From contig NBBA01000015.1 of NCBI GenBank assembly GCA_002794785.1, forward strand, positions 868,001 through 932,000: a stretch of DNA of 64,000 nt. Direction: 5' to 3'. Origin of the DNA: Coniferiporia sulphurascens (Eukaryota; Basidiomycota; Agaricomycetes; Hymenochaetales; Hymenochaetaceae). A program made the translations under genes and the position numbers. Positions 27,501 to 39,796 of the stretch are shown in pieces (position 1 is the first letter of the stretch; each line of letters starts with the position of its first letter). The notes beneath the pieces are model-generated. The model did not search any database. It had not been told where the DNA came from and was given only the letters and a program-made list of their open reading frames with translations.

Positions 27501-30500
27501 TTCCTCTTTTTTTCTTCAAATCCCGGGCCTGAGCTTGAGTTGCGGAATCGCCACCCCGAGCCGTCCGTACGAGCCAGGGCGTCCCGAGTCAAAGCATATT
27601 GTACCTCCTTACGGGTACTCACCCGGCGGCGTGAGCACCCCTGCCCTGGGCGGCCGCGGGAAAACGTCTACAGAATCCCGGGGAAGGGCGGAGTCGTGGT
27701 AGGGGAAGTAAGGTTATACGGGTTTTCCTCCCTCGAACCTCTGATGAACACTGGCACGCGTGTAAGTTATAATTATTACTATTGTATTGTATGTATCGGA
27801 TGCTACCGTGACTAGGTAACCGTCAGCCTCTGGCGAATGAATCACAATCACACATGCATATGCATTATTATGGTAAAGTGTGGTATAGTATGGTATCCTA
27901 TCCTATCCTAGTACCCTATCCTAAATTGAATCCCCCCCCCCCCCGAAAAAATTCCACTTCCGCCTCCACAACTAAATTTAAACTTCCAAACTCAGTAGTA
28001 CTCGATAAGCCTTATAGTATCACCAGTATACACAGACTCCATCACCATAACATCACTGGATTAATAGCCTGAGTGATAGTGATAGTAACACCTCCCATCA
28101 TGATCAACCCCATCAACTATTTATACCCAATTACATGTATAATATTAACCGTCCGCCCAAATCCCAAATCCCAATTCACACCAGGGCTGCCTGCCGCCCG
28201 CCGCCCGCCATCCGAATCCGCAGCACAAAGAACACGGAACCCAGGGACCACAATCGCCTTAATCACACCGGTTCATTCACAGACTGAAACGCTGAAACGC
28301 AGAACGCTGACTCGGGACGCTGAACGCTGAACGCCAAACGCCACCGGGCTCGGGAAGCCAACAGCGCGTTGCCGCAACAAAACAAAACAAAAGAAGATCA
28401 ACAAAGCGGCTTGTTATCGTTACATGTAATTAAATTTGGAAATCTACTGTAATCACCGTGTATTAGACTAATGTGAACAAGAACTTGAACAAAATAGACA
28501 TACAGCAGACTAAACTCAAGTACACAAAGTATATCGTCACTGGCAGGTTTCCCAATTCTATACCGTGACAAACCTACCGATTCCGAAAAAACACACTCTA
28601 ATACTCACTCACTTCTCAACCACTTCTACTTACTCTACTCATCAGACACACCACACGACGAAAAAAAGTGCGGAAAAGGCCCATAATAAATACACATTAT
28701 GCAAACTCCCCCCCTTCCCTCCCGTCCCCCTTCTCCCCCACACGACTACAGGGAAGAAAGCAAGGTGGGAAGAAAGAGAAGGGGTAAATACTTCAGTACT
28801 TCGGTACGTTGGTTTGGTAGGTAAGTGAGTAGGCTAGCCTAACTGGCTTAGGTGGATAGGTAGATAAAGCAGGTAAGAAAAAAGGCGGCGAGAGGCGGGA
28901 GGAAGGAGTTGTGGGATGATGCGGTAATAACGTTCGAGACGGAGAGGGATGAGAGGATAGGAGGCGTAAGGATCGGGAGATGGGGGTAGTAGAGAGACGC
29001 AGGAGACGCGGGCTAGTGAAGGAGTGGGCGAATATAAGTGTACAGGACAGACGGTAACGACGCCCAACGAATATTTCCTGATTCCCGAATTCTCGATCTA
29101 TGCCTGAAAGAGGCTCGAGATACAGCTGCTAAGTACAAATTCGTCCGTGCATTGAGTGAACCGGATCCACCTGGGCGGCCGTGGCCTCCCGCGTTCACCC
29201 GATGTACAGTGATCTATCCACGGTACGACGAAGGATTAATGAAACCCACGTAGACGGACAATCCCAATTCAAGTATACCTAGATGACGACGGCGACGGCG
29301 AGAGATAGTAGCCAGCACCAGCAGCACTGATGCCCGTCATCCATGCAAGCATCAGTAACGTCGCCGGACAACACCGGTCGTCGGTTTGACGTTCAATGCC
29401 AGTGCCAATACCAATACCAGTGGCGGTGGGCAGCAACGCATCCCAAACCAAACGGCAGATGCAAGACGCGCGGGACGCTAGGCGCTCGTACTTGCAGAGT
29501 GAATGCAATATCCGGCTGCATCGGACGAATTGACCCATAAGCATTGGGCACAAGGTGTCGGATCGTCATCGTTTTCAGCTTCAATTTCAGCCTCGAACCC
29601 AACGTCAAAGAACACCATCGTTTAATCGGACATCAACAATCCGTATCAACTGCGCCACTCCGGCAGGAACGGAGGCAGGTGGGCATGGACGACCACAATG
29701 TCATTGATGCTGGCGTTGATAAGACGATGAGCGGAACGTGTCGGCTACGACAGTGACTGGTGCGGTAGCGAGGAACGAGGACGAATGCGAAAGGCCGAAG
29801 AAGTCGGTAAAGTGAACCAAACCCGTCGAACAGCAGCACGTCCAAATCGGGGAGATAAGGCGGATTGGTGATAGAGACACGGACGAGCCAAACCAGGCCA
29901 AAAGTTCGGCATCAGGATCCGATCAGCGATCGGAAAGGAAAAGAATAACAGGAGGAGGAAATGAGATGGGAGAGGGAAAAAACCCGCAAGGGCCTGTTCT
30001 CCATATCAATTGAGAATGAACGAAAATAGTCGAAAGAAAGACCGCAGCGGGAGAATAACCGAGCAGATGATCGCCAAGAAAACCCACGACAGGCATTAAT
30101 CAATCCCGGTCAGTCAGCACAGGCATAAGCATGAACGCCAGCACAGCCCCACAAACGCATATACCGAATCATCGGGCAATATCAAGGAGAGCAGATGCCC
30201 AGGGGGTAGCAGCACAGCAGTTGAAAAAAGCAATGAAAAATCAGAAGAAAACGTCAGATCGCTGCTAATGGAGAAGATTGGGGCGACAATGACTCACCAA
30301 AATGCCAGTAGGGTCGTGTGTTCGTGGGGCAAGGATAGACGTGTATGGGGCGTAACGGGATGGCAAAACGTGGACGTAGATGTGAAAGGTGATATGCGAG
30401 ATGTGGCAGTGAGCGTTAAAGAGAAAACAAGATGGGATGTAGATGATGCATGCAGGACGGGCGGTGGACGGCTAGGAGGACATACACGGTGGGGAAGGAC

Positions 30501-30612
30501 AAATGAAAAAAGGAAGACGATAGATGATGATCCGCGGACTAGGACAGGCAAACTGTGCACACGCATAGAGAAGCAGAAGCAGCAATACGAGAGCGAGGAG
30601 AGGGGAATAACT
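21560..30612. other. Long stretch without a recognised gene
   Basis: About 9 kb read in all frames with no family recognised. 21.7-22.9 kb is rich in short tandem repeats (CGGTAT, AATAGGG, ACTCGG units). 23.1-27.0 kb holds several longer open frames on the minus strand (for example 23819-23217 and 26274-25606) with hydrophobic patches but no motif or convincing exon chain; they may be remnants of a membrane-protein family or chance. 27.2-28.8 kb has CA-rich and poly-C tracts (27,929-27,942). 28.9-30.5 kb is antisense-open but unconvincing. Confidence 0.4.
22262..22322. repeat. Degenerate (GGAATAGG)n tandem repeat
   Basis: Repeated GGAAATAGGAAATAGGGAATAG-like units over about 60 bp, followed after a short gap by one more GGGGAATAGGG. 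Confidence 0.7.
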
Positions 30613-31827
30613 TCACAGGATTCCAGAGTCCTTGAGAGCATTTTGCAATATCGTTTCCTTCACCGCCGCAAATACGAGACGAATGTTTCCCGTGTCTGTT
30701 GCTTGCGTTAAGCTGAACCGACCAAATGAGCGTCAACACCTTGCAAACGAGACACAATACGCACTGTGGATAGACGCTCAAGCGCGCCCTATTTGCTTGC
30801 ATGAACCGCCAGAGGATGTATTTGGCCGCCTTGTTGATGTCCGTCCCACCGGTATACTCAGGGAAATACTTCTCCAGCGGGACCTTGGGAAGCTTGCTTT
30901 TGAATACATCAATCTTATTGAGGAAAAGAATGATGCTGGTGCGCAGGAACCATCGCGAGTTGATGACGCTCTCGAAGAGCACAAGGCTTTCTACCATCCG
31001 ATTCTGGCCCGCCTCCTCGAGCAGTACCTGGTCATATTCGCTCAGCGCGGTGCAGAAGATGATGCTCGTTACGCTCTCGAAACAATGTATCCACTTCTTG
31101 CGTTCGGAGCGCTGTCCGCCGACATCGAACATGTGTATACTGAGTTGGCCCATATTGAACCGCGTTTCGACAATGCCCGTACTCTTTTGTCGGGCACGCA
31201 ACACATCCGTTTCCGTCGGCACGTATCCAGGGCGCGCGATGCGCTGCACCTCACTGAAGAAATAGCTCGCACTGTCCATGAGGTAGAACTCCGAACTGTG
31301 GTCCATAATGCGTGGAATAATGGGGTCCGCCCAGAGTGCATGCACGGCCAGCGCAACCTCCTCACTGAACGGCGCGCCCGGCGCCGAATCGATCTTGTAG
31401 TCCATGATAGCATCTGCGTGTACGCGGTTTGCAGGGAGTACAGGATCAACGCCGAGCTTGCGCATCGCTAGCACAATCGCCTGCGCGGACTCTAGCAGAT
31501 TGCGATACACGGTGAGGCGGTATGACGACAGCTCCTCTCGTGTGTAGCCATTCTGGTGGATAATCTTCATCTGCTTCACAATGGTGGATTTGCCAGACTC
31601 GCCCGAGCCTATTAAATTTAGGTTTGCGCGGTGGCAGAGAGAGACGGAAACGATCAAATGAGCCCGACGGATTCCCTTTTTGCAGAGTGTTGTACTATGA
31701 AATACGCACCTAGCAGAAGAATCTTGCATTCTTTCCTGAACTTGCGTGAATCCTCCTCTATCTGTCTATCGATCTCGTCGGAACGCTCCTTCTCGGTGCG
31801 GTCCTGGACGGACGCACAAGCACCCAT
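30613..31827 (-). CDS. Heterotrimeric G-protein alpha subunit, group III-like
   Basis: Three exons: 31827-31710, 31608-30765 and 30712-30613, giving a 353-aa protein, the usual fungal G-alpha length. It begins MGACAS, with Gly2 for myristoylation and Cys4 for palmitoylation. All GTPase motifs are intact: P-loop GSGESGKS (codon split by intron 1), switch-I Arg/Thr region [11 protein letters not shown], switch [25 protein letters not shown] for guanine specificity, and TQATDT in the G5 loop (split by intron 2 at the preceding HLTQ). The C-terminus NALKDSGIL lacks the pertussis-toxin cysteine and resembles fungal group III subunits (GNA-3/Gpa2 type), which usually act upstream of adenylate cyclase in nutrient sensing; the group call is from the tail and the TQATDT loop. 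Nothing is broken. No other G-protein component is in the window. Confidence 0.95.
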
Positions 31828-33382
31828 GGTGGGCTGCGGAGTGAGTTCGCAGGGGTTGTGAGATGATGTCCACCGTGCGTATGGTGGTCCTTGTTGGGAA
31901 GGAAAAGGAGGAAGAGAGGATGCGGGAAGCGAGGAGGGATGAGTTGAGTTTGAGGTTAAGAAAGGAGGGAGAAAAGAGGCAAGCTGAAAGCGAGGCTAGG
32001 GTAACAGCCAATTAGACCCAAGAAAGGAACTAGGCAGAGCAATTAGATGGCGAGAAGTGGGCGTGGCGACGATGTTGGTGCCGATGTTGGGGATGCGGCG
32101 GGAACACCGGGGACGATTACAGGGTCGACGACGAGCGGAAATTGGGTATGCGCTATGAGAGACGATGGGGAGAGGGAGAGCAAGGTGCGTCTGTCGGGGC
32201 GCGGACGGGAGACGAGGCGATGGGGGATGGGCCAGACTCCGTAAGCTGAGACGGACCCCAAACCCGGCATTGTTGTCCTGTTTAAACTCCGCATCCTGTC
32301 GATCTCTGCATACCTGCCAGTCGAGTTCCCGAGGTCCCCACGTTAATACTTCCTTTTCCAGGGAAACAGACGTCACGTGCACGCACTTGTGCCTTGCCAC
32401 CCGGGGACCAGGCAGGGACGGCGGCGTCTGCACGACGTCCGCGCCTGTCGGATGTCCCTCCCGACGTGCTCGCAGTAGCCATCCGGACATACGCCGCCGT
32501 CGCCGTCGCCCGCCGCCTACCATGCGGGAATCCATCTACCCACGGAAGCAAAGCCCCCTATCCGGCTCCATCCGCGGCGCTCCTGGGTTCAATTGATTGG
32601 GTAAGCCCGCGACAGCGCAGCGCGTCCGGTGCCGCGGGCCAGTACTGACAGCCGACACCGACGTCCCGCACGCACGCCCGTTCCTGGTATCCACCTTGCG
32701 CTAGCCCCAGCGACGAGCTAATTCTAGCACTAATGCGGATGTCAAACTCCGAACATAAATTAATTTCCAATACTCTTTATCGATAATCCATATTTTGGCG
32801 CTGTCAAGCGTGCGAACAAAACATAATCTCCCGCGACAAACCCCATAAACGCCACGTCCCTGGTGCTTTCTGCCGATGCGGCGTGCTGTACGATTGATAT
32901 CAGTCAATCCCACACCATTGCATAATCAATTCAAGCCATGGCCTCAAACTGAACAGACCAGCGCTGTGGAAATGTACGTCTTTTTCATACCACCTAGAAC
33001 CGAAAGCCTCATTCACAATTTGCGCAGCTTTTAAAATGTATGCGTGCAAACACTAATCACTGCTAGCCTGTTTCTCCTATTCCTGGACTTATCCCACCTG
33101 TAAGACCTCTAGGGGCTTACGGTCACGCTGACCTCAGTTGAACCAGTTCTATAAGTTTCCGAGAGGACTAAGAGATGCCTTACATCAAGACCTATCTAAA
33201 CCTATATACTGTAGACCCTGCTTATGTAACCCACTTACACCACCCCTGAGACTCGGATGAGTTTCAAAACATTTAGTAGTCGTTCAGTATTATCACAAGA
33301 ATCCAAGCCAGCCTCCCATTCTCCACTCTACATTTCGCGGAGACGCTTAAAACCGCTTATGCGATATCTCTCGCCGGGTTCT
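31828..33382. other. Intergenic, G-alpha upstream region
   Basis: Upstream DNA of the G-alpha gene, then a GC-rich patch (32.4-32.7 kb) and AT-rich DNA up to the first zinc-cluster gene. No exon chain recognised. Confidence 0.5.
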
Positions 33383-33783
33383 TCAGATACGTCTATGGCT
33401 GGCGCGTTCGCAGGGAGGGTCCGTCTAGAGAGAACATACGAGCGCGTGTGGCGCGTGTTAGCTCCTTCACTGCTGGACCGCAGCCTAATATTTATACCGC
33501 TAGCACTCACTATGCATTCCTCCCCTCTGCTTATGCAACTTGCGCAGGCTTCGTCATCTCTGTTTCGCTCGCACTGGTCACCATCAGTATGTAATTCTCA
33601 ACAATTAAAAGATGGATAAAACTAGTACCCTGCAATGCTTTTTCATGCAACTCCTGCATGCGCGTGGGCGCTTCGCCATGCCTCCCATACTCCCGATCAT
33701 ACACTGATCTATGTGGCCTCTGAACACTAGTCATTCTTCCGGAGTAAGAGTAAATAAGACATGCTTTGGACGTACATGTACAT
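33383..33783 (-). CDS. Mini Zn(2)Cys(6) zinc-cluster protein, copy 1 (67 aa)
   Basis: Four exons: 33783-33776 (8 nt), 33719-33629, 33573-33511 and 33424-33383. The spliced frame is open for 67 codons. It is nearly all zinc cluster: ACRSCMKKHCR, then (after a phase-0 intron) CERNRDDEACASCISRGEEC, giving the spacing C-x2-C-x6-C-x8-C-x2-C-x6-C. This is the fungal GAL4-type binuclear cluster, which binds two zinc ions and usually CGG half-sites in DNA. No fungal_trans or other domain follows; the last exon starts TDPPCERASHRRI and stops. A basic segment AKRPRA precedes the cluster. A TATA box lies about 95 nt upstream. Exon 1 choice is weaker than in the other copies because there are two overlapping ATGs; translation could also begin at the internal Met of MIGSMGG. 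Confidence 0.6.
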
Positions 33784-33874
33784 GTCAGACTTGGTCGATA
33801 ACCTTCAACAGATACCCTGAGTGGTGGTGGGCGGATGTTAAAGGGGGTTGATGTTCTGGTGTTAGGACTCTGCG

Positions 33875-33880
33875 TTTATA
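33875..33880 (-). promoter_or_regulatory. TATA box of mini zinc-cluster copy 1
   Basis: AATATAAACGC on the minus strand, 92-97 nt before the inferred start codon. Equivalent boxes precede copies 2-4. Confidence 0.6.
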
Positions 33881-35168
33881 TTACTCCGCCGATGCACCGA
33901 TGTATCCACACAACCTATGCAGTAAATCCCGACATCTTTAGGCGCCGGAGGGTTCTATGCATCAAGCTTATTATCGGCGGCCATTTCTGCGGATAGCGCG
34001 GCCGACAGAAAAACAACTCAGCTCAACATTCGCCGAATCTCTCAAACTGTGAGAACGGGGAGTCAGTTGACACATGCATGTACCTCACGATGCATATAAC
34101 ACAGGTCTTCGGAACAACTATACTTATTATGAGCCTCAATTATTTTGTACATAGAATGTTGCTTGTTGCTTCGCTGCGGGTATCACAAAAACGCAAGTTT
34201 ATCCGCTTATTTCCGCACAATTTCGGCGGTTAAAGGTCAACAAACGAGTAGCCGAGAGTACTAGTGTTTGAGACAGTATTAGCACGCGTGCATAATACTG
34301 TAGATAGCATTCAAAGCAACGCTAGATTTCACTAGTCATACATCAGACCAAATTTGCTCAGGTGCATCAGATGCACGTAGATGGGTAAATGCCCGGATAC
34401 AGACGAACCTATCAAGCAAGGCTATTAGGTTCCGGTCTGCGTCTTCGAAATTGAACACTTTCCCGGCGGTTAGCCGGCCCGGCACTCCCGAAGCCACAAT
34501 AGTTACTTAATATCCACACCCACAACGACATACACGAGCCGGGACTTCGTGTCGCAGTCGAACTCGCCGAAGATCGAAATCTTCATGTTTCCTCGGGCCT
34601 GATCGCTAATACGGGAAAATACTGGAGTTCCACAATTCACGGCGCTTGCGAATGCACTCTAGTGCCAACTTGTGTAATCGTATAACTAGTAGATAATTCA
34701 AGTTACGCAAGATAACTGGAGTGCTCATACAACAAGACAAATACTACGGAAAATTAAGTAACCCCGAACGGCCGACCCTCGAACTCAGCGTCGAGCTCAG
34801 AATTCAACAGAAAAGACGGTAACTGTTCGATAATGTACCTGAGTCGAATGTCGTCGTGGAGTTGTGATTTTGTTTTGTGAACAGTCGGTCACAGTATGTA
34901 TCTGTCCAGCCCTGGGCCGTTCTGCAACTTAGTCGGAACCACTCTAGTCGCACCACGCCATTTCGAAATCAGTCATATATACAATCTCATAACTTAGGCA
35001 CAAATTAAATACTATTACGCTTGCTGTTTACGTCCGAGTCCCTCCCCTCGCGACTCGCGACTCGTGACCCTCCAAGCAACCCCGAAATCGTGCTCATCGA
35101 GAGGTTTAAACAGCATCCCGCACACTACTTTACAAAAGGTGCATAAATATGACCGCCCTCGACGCCCG
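33881..35168. other. Intergenic with unassigned coding-like pieces
   Basis: Two protein-like segments on the minus strand stand out. One, near 34,840-34,765, reads RYIIEQLPSFLLNSELDAEF. The other, near 34,590-34,510, reads KISIFGEFDCDTKSRLVYVV and ends at a stop. I recognise no family and could not connect them into a gene. Confidence 0.3.
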
Positions 35169-35557
35169 CTAACCTCTCAAGTTGGCGCGGGGGCCAGGAG
35201 GGATGGTCTGGATGGAACAGACGAATGGGTATTTGTAAGCTCTCTTGTTGTTGGGTTAGGTTGAACATAGTGCTGCCAATACTCACTATGCATTGTTGTC
35301 CTTTTTCTCTGCATGCCTTACAGGTCTCGTCGACTCTGGCGCGGTCACACTAGCCATCGTTAGGACTTAAATTCGTGAAACTTGAAAGAAAAAAGACATA
35401 CCTTGCTGTGTTTATTGTGACAATACTGGCATGCGGGCGGGCGCCTCGCGTCGCCCTTCATACTCTCGATCATAGTCTCGGTCATGTTAATAAAGCCCCT
35501 AAGCACAAGTCAGTCCTTCGACGTAAGAGAAGAAGACGTGACTTAGACGTACGGCAT
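35169..35557 (-). CDS. Mini Zn(2)Cys(6) zinc-cluster protein, copy 2 (67 aa)
   Basis: Four exons: 35557-35553 (5 nt, ATGCC), 35498-35402, 35349-35287 and 35207-35169; 67 aa. The cluster reads ACQYCHNKHSK then CDRARVDETCKACREKGQQC, again C-x2-C-x6-C-x8-C-x2-C-x6-C. The tail begins TIPPGPRANLRG and ends in TAG. Donor GTATGT and acceptors CTTAG/GCTAG/TCCAG are good. The third to fifth residues after the first cysteine pair have lost the basic character seen in other copies (HNKHSK), so DNA binding may differ. It is strongly diverged from copies 3 and 4 in DNA but keeps all six cysteines, both intron positions around the cluster, and the short tail. Confidence 0.7.
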
Positions 35558-35635
35558 GGTGGATATGGTCTGTAAGCTTCAATAGATATGTTGGGTGGTT
35601 GTGTGAATGTCGAAAGGTGTTGACTTTGGCGAGCC

Positions 35636-35641
35636 TTTATA
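35636..35641 (-). promoter_or_regulatory. TATA box of mini zinc-cluster copy 2
   Basis: GGTATAAAGGC on the minus strand, 79-84 nt before the ATG. The DNA just upstream (35,660-35,700) shares the AAGGCnnTTCC block seen upstream of copies 3 and 4. Confidence 0.6.
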
Positions 35642-35689
35642 CCAGCAGCTGCGGGATCAAGGAAAGACAAGGCAGTTCCTCTCAGGGGA

Positions 35690-37661
35690 GTCTCAAGACA
35701 AGAAGTCTTTGCATCGGCGCGTTTGCATTCGCCAAGTAATGGCGAGCGCACCTCAATTCCCTTCGTTTAATCCAGGTGGCACAGCGCTTGGCGAAGCATC
35801 AAAAGATACAGAGAATACCGTTTGAGTAACAAGTATCGAAAGAACGGAGGAAGTTTTGTCAAACAAGGGCCCGGGAGAGACATGTTTCACACGAAAGTAT
35901 AGCACATTGAGGATTAGCACTACGGGCAGATCGGAACGAACAAGTGAGAGAAAACCCGGAGGAACGAGACGATACGGGGGGAGGCTGCCAGTGTAAAAAA
36001 TCTATTCGCTAGCACTGAAGTTGATGTGTTGTTTTCCAAGGTTCATTCCAGACCTAAACGGTCAGCGGCGGTGCGGCGGCTACGGAAGGGTTTATGGCCT
36101 TAAGTGGAAGTTACCTGCTTACTAGACGGTTATAATCGGTTCCCGGACGGGCAGTCGTCAAAGAGGAATGCTAGCATCTGTTTGTATAATAGCCTTCAGA
36201 GATTTCGGCTCGCAATACGCTGATATTATCAGAACAACTAGGCGCGCCGAATTCATCCAAGGAAGAGTCAGAGTCGGAAACAGCCACCGTCAATTGCATG
36301 GAAGAGCTTCGTTTTAGCCTCAGTGTATATACCGCTGCGCATAACAGAGTTATGTATGCAGTTCCCAGATCAACGAGTTGGAGGTGATACCACAACCATT
36401 AGATAGGAAGTGCCCTTAGCTTTTTGGGACACATCCGAGAGAAATCAACGAGCAAACCACCACCAGGAATGTGATAAGACCCAGCCTCCGCGCACAGATG
36501 GGATCCAAAAAGGCTTGTCTTACAGGCACATAAGCACCACAACAATGAATAGAGAACGAAAACTTCAATTCTCTTACTTAATTCGGTCGATCTTGTCCAG
36601 AAAATGGCTCATCACCGCCCCGTCAAAATGGACTGTATGTCGGTAGAGCCGATCGAGGGGAATCCGTGTGCAGTGCGAGCTGGTGCATCCTATGAGAGCT
36701 CAGGGGAAGCACTGTCTTTTGGGATCTAAGCACCGGACGATAAGTGTGGCTTTCAAGTTCAGCGGCCCGGGCCCGGGCTCGGGGAACTCGTAACTCGAGC
36801 GGAAATCACGTGTGCGACAGGTGGCCATGACATTTCTTGTTTGATTTGGTCCCGCCACGTTGCTCTTCGACTCGGATGTCCCCGCGCTCGCGGGGCCGGT
36901 GGGCGCAGCGATGTCTTACCACAATACGCACTAGGAGGCGAGAAGAAATAGCTGTGGATGTCCACACATGCACGCAGGTTGCGAGCAACGTACAAGGCAC
37001 GAACGACCAACCAGCGCCCAAATCGTCACCGGATGCAAATCAACCCGGTACTACTAGTATGTAGAACATGGTCTCCGGAAACAAACAAGCAAAATAAGTC
37101 CTGTGTTGCATATAGAAGAACAAGGGTAATCGCATCCTAGGCCTCCTTGAACTAAGCCGAAAGATCTGCGCCAAACATTTTTGACGAACTCGCACAACCA
37201 GTGCATTCTCAGTCTGAAGGGTTGTGATCCTGGCCACCAATCCACTACCACTCAGCGTCCGGCTTCAAGCCTTGACGAAAAATCTTGATTATCTCATGGG
37301 CTTATCAAAAATCAGGAATCTTCTGCACTGCCTAGACCACGCGGGTTCGATCATTGGCGAATAGGAACCTTTAGATTGAAGCGAATCTAGCAAAATAGTC
37401 GTTGAGATCGGATCGACTTTCATAAACATACCCATATGCAGCTGTCCGGCTTACTGTATGCTTGGTGTGGACTCATAAACGCCGCTTCGTTCGCACTTTG
37501 ATTATCTCATAATACAGCATTTTTTGTTACTTTATGACGCCATCGACTAGTATACTGTACACATATCGGAGCCTGTCCAATAGGGTCGATAACATCCCTT
37601 TTTTTGAAAGACCCGTGGACCTCACTAATTTTGAAATCTAAGACGACTTTCTAAACACGTC
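35690..37661. other. Stretch without a recognised gene
   Basis: AT-richer DNA with only short frames. Nothing recognised between the upstream region of zinc-cluster copy 2 and the membrane-protein fragment at 37.7 kb. Confidence 0.4.
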
Positions 37662-37973
37662 TTGGTGGCTAACACGATAATTACGGCCCCGTGGCTTCAG
37701 ATCGTCACGTCCCTTGGGACGATCGGCCTGGCAAGAACATGGAAAAGCGATTTTGTCAGTCCCTTCATTACTGCATTACCGGGTAAAAGCACTCACGTTA
37801 CATTTTTCTTCATTGGGCACGCATTCAATACGTGGTCCTCCGGTATCGCCTTGGACATGCTAGTGACCGTTAGCATGAACTTGTTAGCATTCCGTAGCTC
37901 ATTATGCGACAATGTATTCTTCCCACCTTGCCTCCAGTACATCTTGATGGACTCGAAAGGGTTCGAACGTTAG
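37662..37973 (+). pseudogene. Membrane-protein fragment, DUF6534-like
   Basis: The piece FNTWSSGIALDMLVTVSM, preceded by VTSLGTIGLARTW and followed after about 20 residues by YILMDSKGFER, resembles the transmembrane core of basidiomycete DUF6534-type multi-pass proteins (W-x6-A-x-D-x-L-I/V-T-x-S-M, then S-K-x-G-F). Only this core is seen. The expected intron between the SMNLL and DSKGF pieces does not splice in frame, and no upstream exons were found, so I read it as a relic. Family assignment is tentative. Confidence 0.35.
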
Positions 37974-38459
37974 TCTCTCTAAGCATACGTCAGTCGACCG
38001 ATTGCGCAAGGACAAGAGATGCGGTCCGGACGTTCACGTACTCGGACATGGTGCAGAAGATCTGAGGAATCCAATAGGTGAACTTAATAGTAGTGCTTGG
38101 AACGTAGAGAAGCAATGGCAGCAGTTTTGACTTAAATACTCATACAGGTGACTCATTCGCGCTTTCGGATATGTCGCCTCCTTTTGAGAGATTTTTAAGG
38201 CAATAGCCTTCGAGCTCTACGCGTCATCCACAAATAAGAAGCGAAAGAAAAGTATTTGTCCTCCACACAGCAAGAGTCAAAAGGCCAGAAGACCGTCTTT
38301 TATCTTTTTCTTTGCGAAAAGGAGACAGCTCTTGCGCAAACGTGTGGGATGTCGAGAGTCACATGGGGACATATCAAAGTGAACGGACCAGAAGTAATCG
38401 GACGAGACCGTGCAAGGGGGAGGAAACCGACCATAGCTCGCTTTACATTTCGTCGTGCC

Positions 38460-38770
38460 TACCAGACGCCGGTGTGGTCCTCCGAGGACGATTCTGACTC
38501 TAAAAACGCCGGGAACGAAAGACTTAGCGCGCTCATCGCCTCGAGAAGCGGGCCTTGTGAGTCCGCCGTACAGTCGGCGACAACCATCCTCCGAGTCAGT
38601 GGTCGTAAGAAATGACGATTGGTTAAGCAGCCGCCTTTATCTCGCCTAATGGAGGCGTTTGTCCTTGGTAGGTGACGGCTTCGATGTATATTTATATATT
38701 CGCAGTTGCGGGCGAAGCCGTCGAGGGCACGCAAGGCGGTTCCTCTGAAGAGACTTTCAGGCCGAGAAAT
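38460..38770 (-). other. Zinc-cluster-type upstream region without the cluster
   Basis: A TATATAAATATA box (about 38,685-38,697, minus) and the flanking GCGAAGCCGTCG...CAAGGCGGTTCCTCT block resemble the upstream DNA of zinc-cluster copies 2-4. Downstream there is no Cys cluster. An ATG at 38,587 opens a 42-codon acidic frame (ALSLSFPAFLESESSSEDHT) that ends at TGG-TAG. This may be a gene that acquired the same promoter, or a degraded family member. Confidence 0.3.
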
Positions 38771-38774
38771 TCGC

Positions 38775-39796
38775 CTCGATTCCTATCTCGGAGTCAAGGC
38801 ATCATGTCTCACGTAGAAGGCGGAAGTTTTTTTCGTTTCGAATAGCAAGACTAGCAAGGACTGTAACATTAGATGAGTTTCTTTCCTAAGCGAGGAAACG
38901 ACTCGTTAGAGAAGCACGTCGAGCGTCAAAACATTGGCAGCGAAGATACCGAAGGCGATTCAAAAAAAACCGAGATGACGACTGACACGGTCCTGGGGGA
39001 GGGGGGCAGAAGTCGGCATCGTTCTCCAAGAATCGTCTCGCCGTCGCCAGAAGGCTTACCGTGCTTATTGTACCAAACGATAGGCGCCTGCGAGTCCATA
39101 TGGTGGGGCATGGTCATAAAATCAATTGCCACGGGAATGAACATATTAGCCTGATCTTGCAATCACCTTCAGAGACCAGGCCGGGGTAGTGTGTTGAAAG
39201 AGTTGGAAATGAAAACACGTCGAGAAGGAACAGCCGGGACGGAAGCAGCCGCTGTTGGTCCTCAAAAGGTAAGTGACGCACACGTTACTCTCTGGGAAAG
39301 TGAGCGGCGAAGATTATATCCACCTCGAACGAAACCAGAGGTCAGAAAGTGTGCAATAAGCCTCCTGCCTAACGCGCGCCTGCACGGTTAATGCGAGGAG
39401 AGCCAAGTTCCAGGGTTTGCTTCGTGTATCCGAAGCCACGTGATTGCAAAAGCCTGCGCTCATATAATTTCGTATTTTGGCAAGCAGAAGCCTTTTATCC
39501 AGTAGCATATTTTGACAGTTGTCGCGGAACCTGGGCGGTATCGTGTGCGAGTTTTTCTAACTTTTTCCCGCGACTCTGTGCCTGCGAGCGCACACGATCT
39601 CATAATCCGAGGAATATATCGCTTCATAACATACGCGTCTACCAACTGTTACTACAGTATATCTGTCCTCTAATAAGCCTCAAGTTAAAAGTTGAAAGCA
39701 AATTCCTAAACGTCCTCAGATATCCAACAAGACAAGCAACCCCCACGATCCGAGAATTAACGGTTTACGGGAAACGCTCAAGGGCAACCACCCGAG
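38775..39796. other. Stretch without a recognised gene
   Basis: Contains a roughly 75-bp segment (39,220-39,295) that recurs near 49,845-49,920, and from about 39,690 the 3' flank shared with zinc-cluster copy 4. Confidence 0.4.

Noticed and set aside
30632..31471. 279-codon plus-strand frame
   Set aside because: Exactly antisense to the second exon of the intact G-alpha gene.
37945..37970. GGGTTCGAACG as a tRNA T-loop/B box
   Set aside because: No acceptor stem, A box or cloverleaf could be folded around it; the stretch reads as SKGFER in the DUF6534-like fragment.
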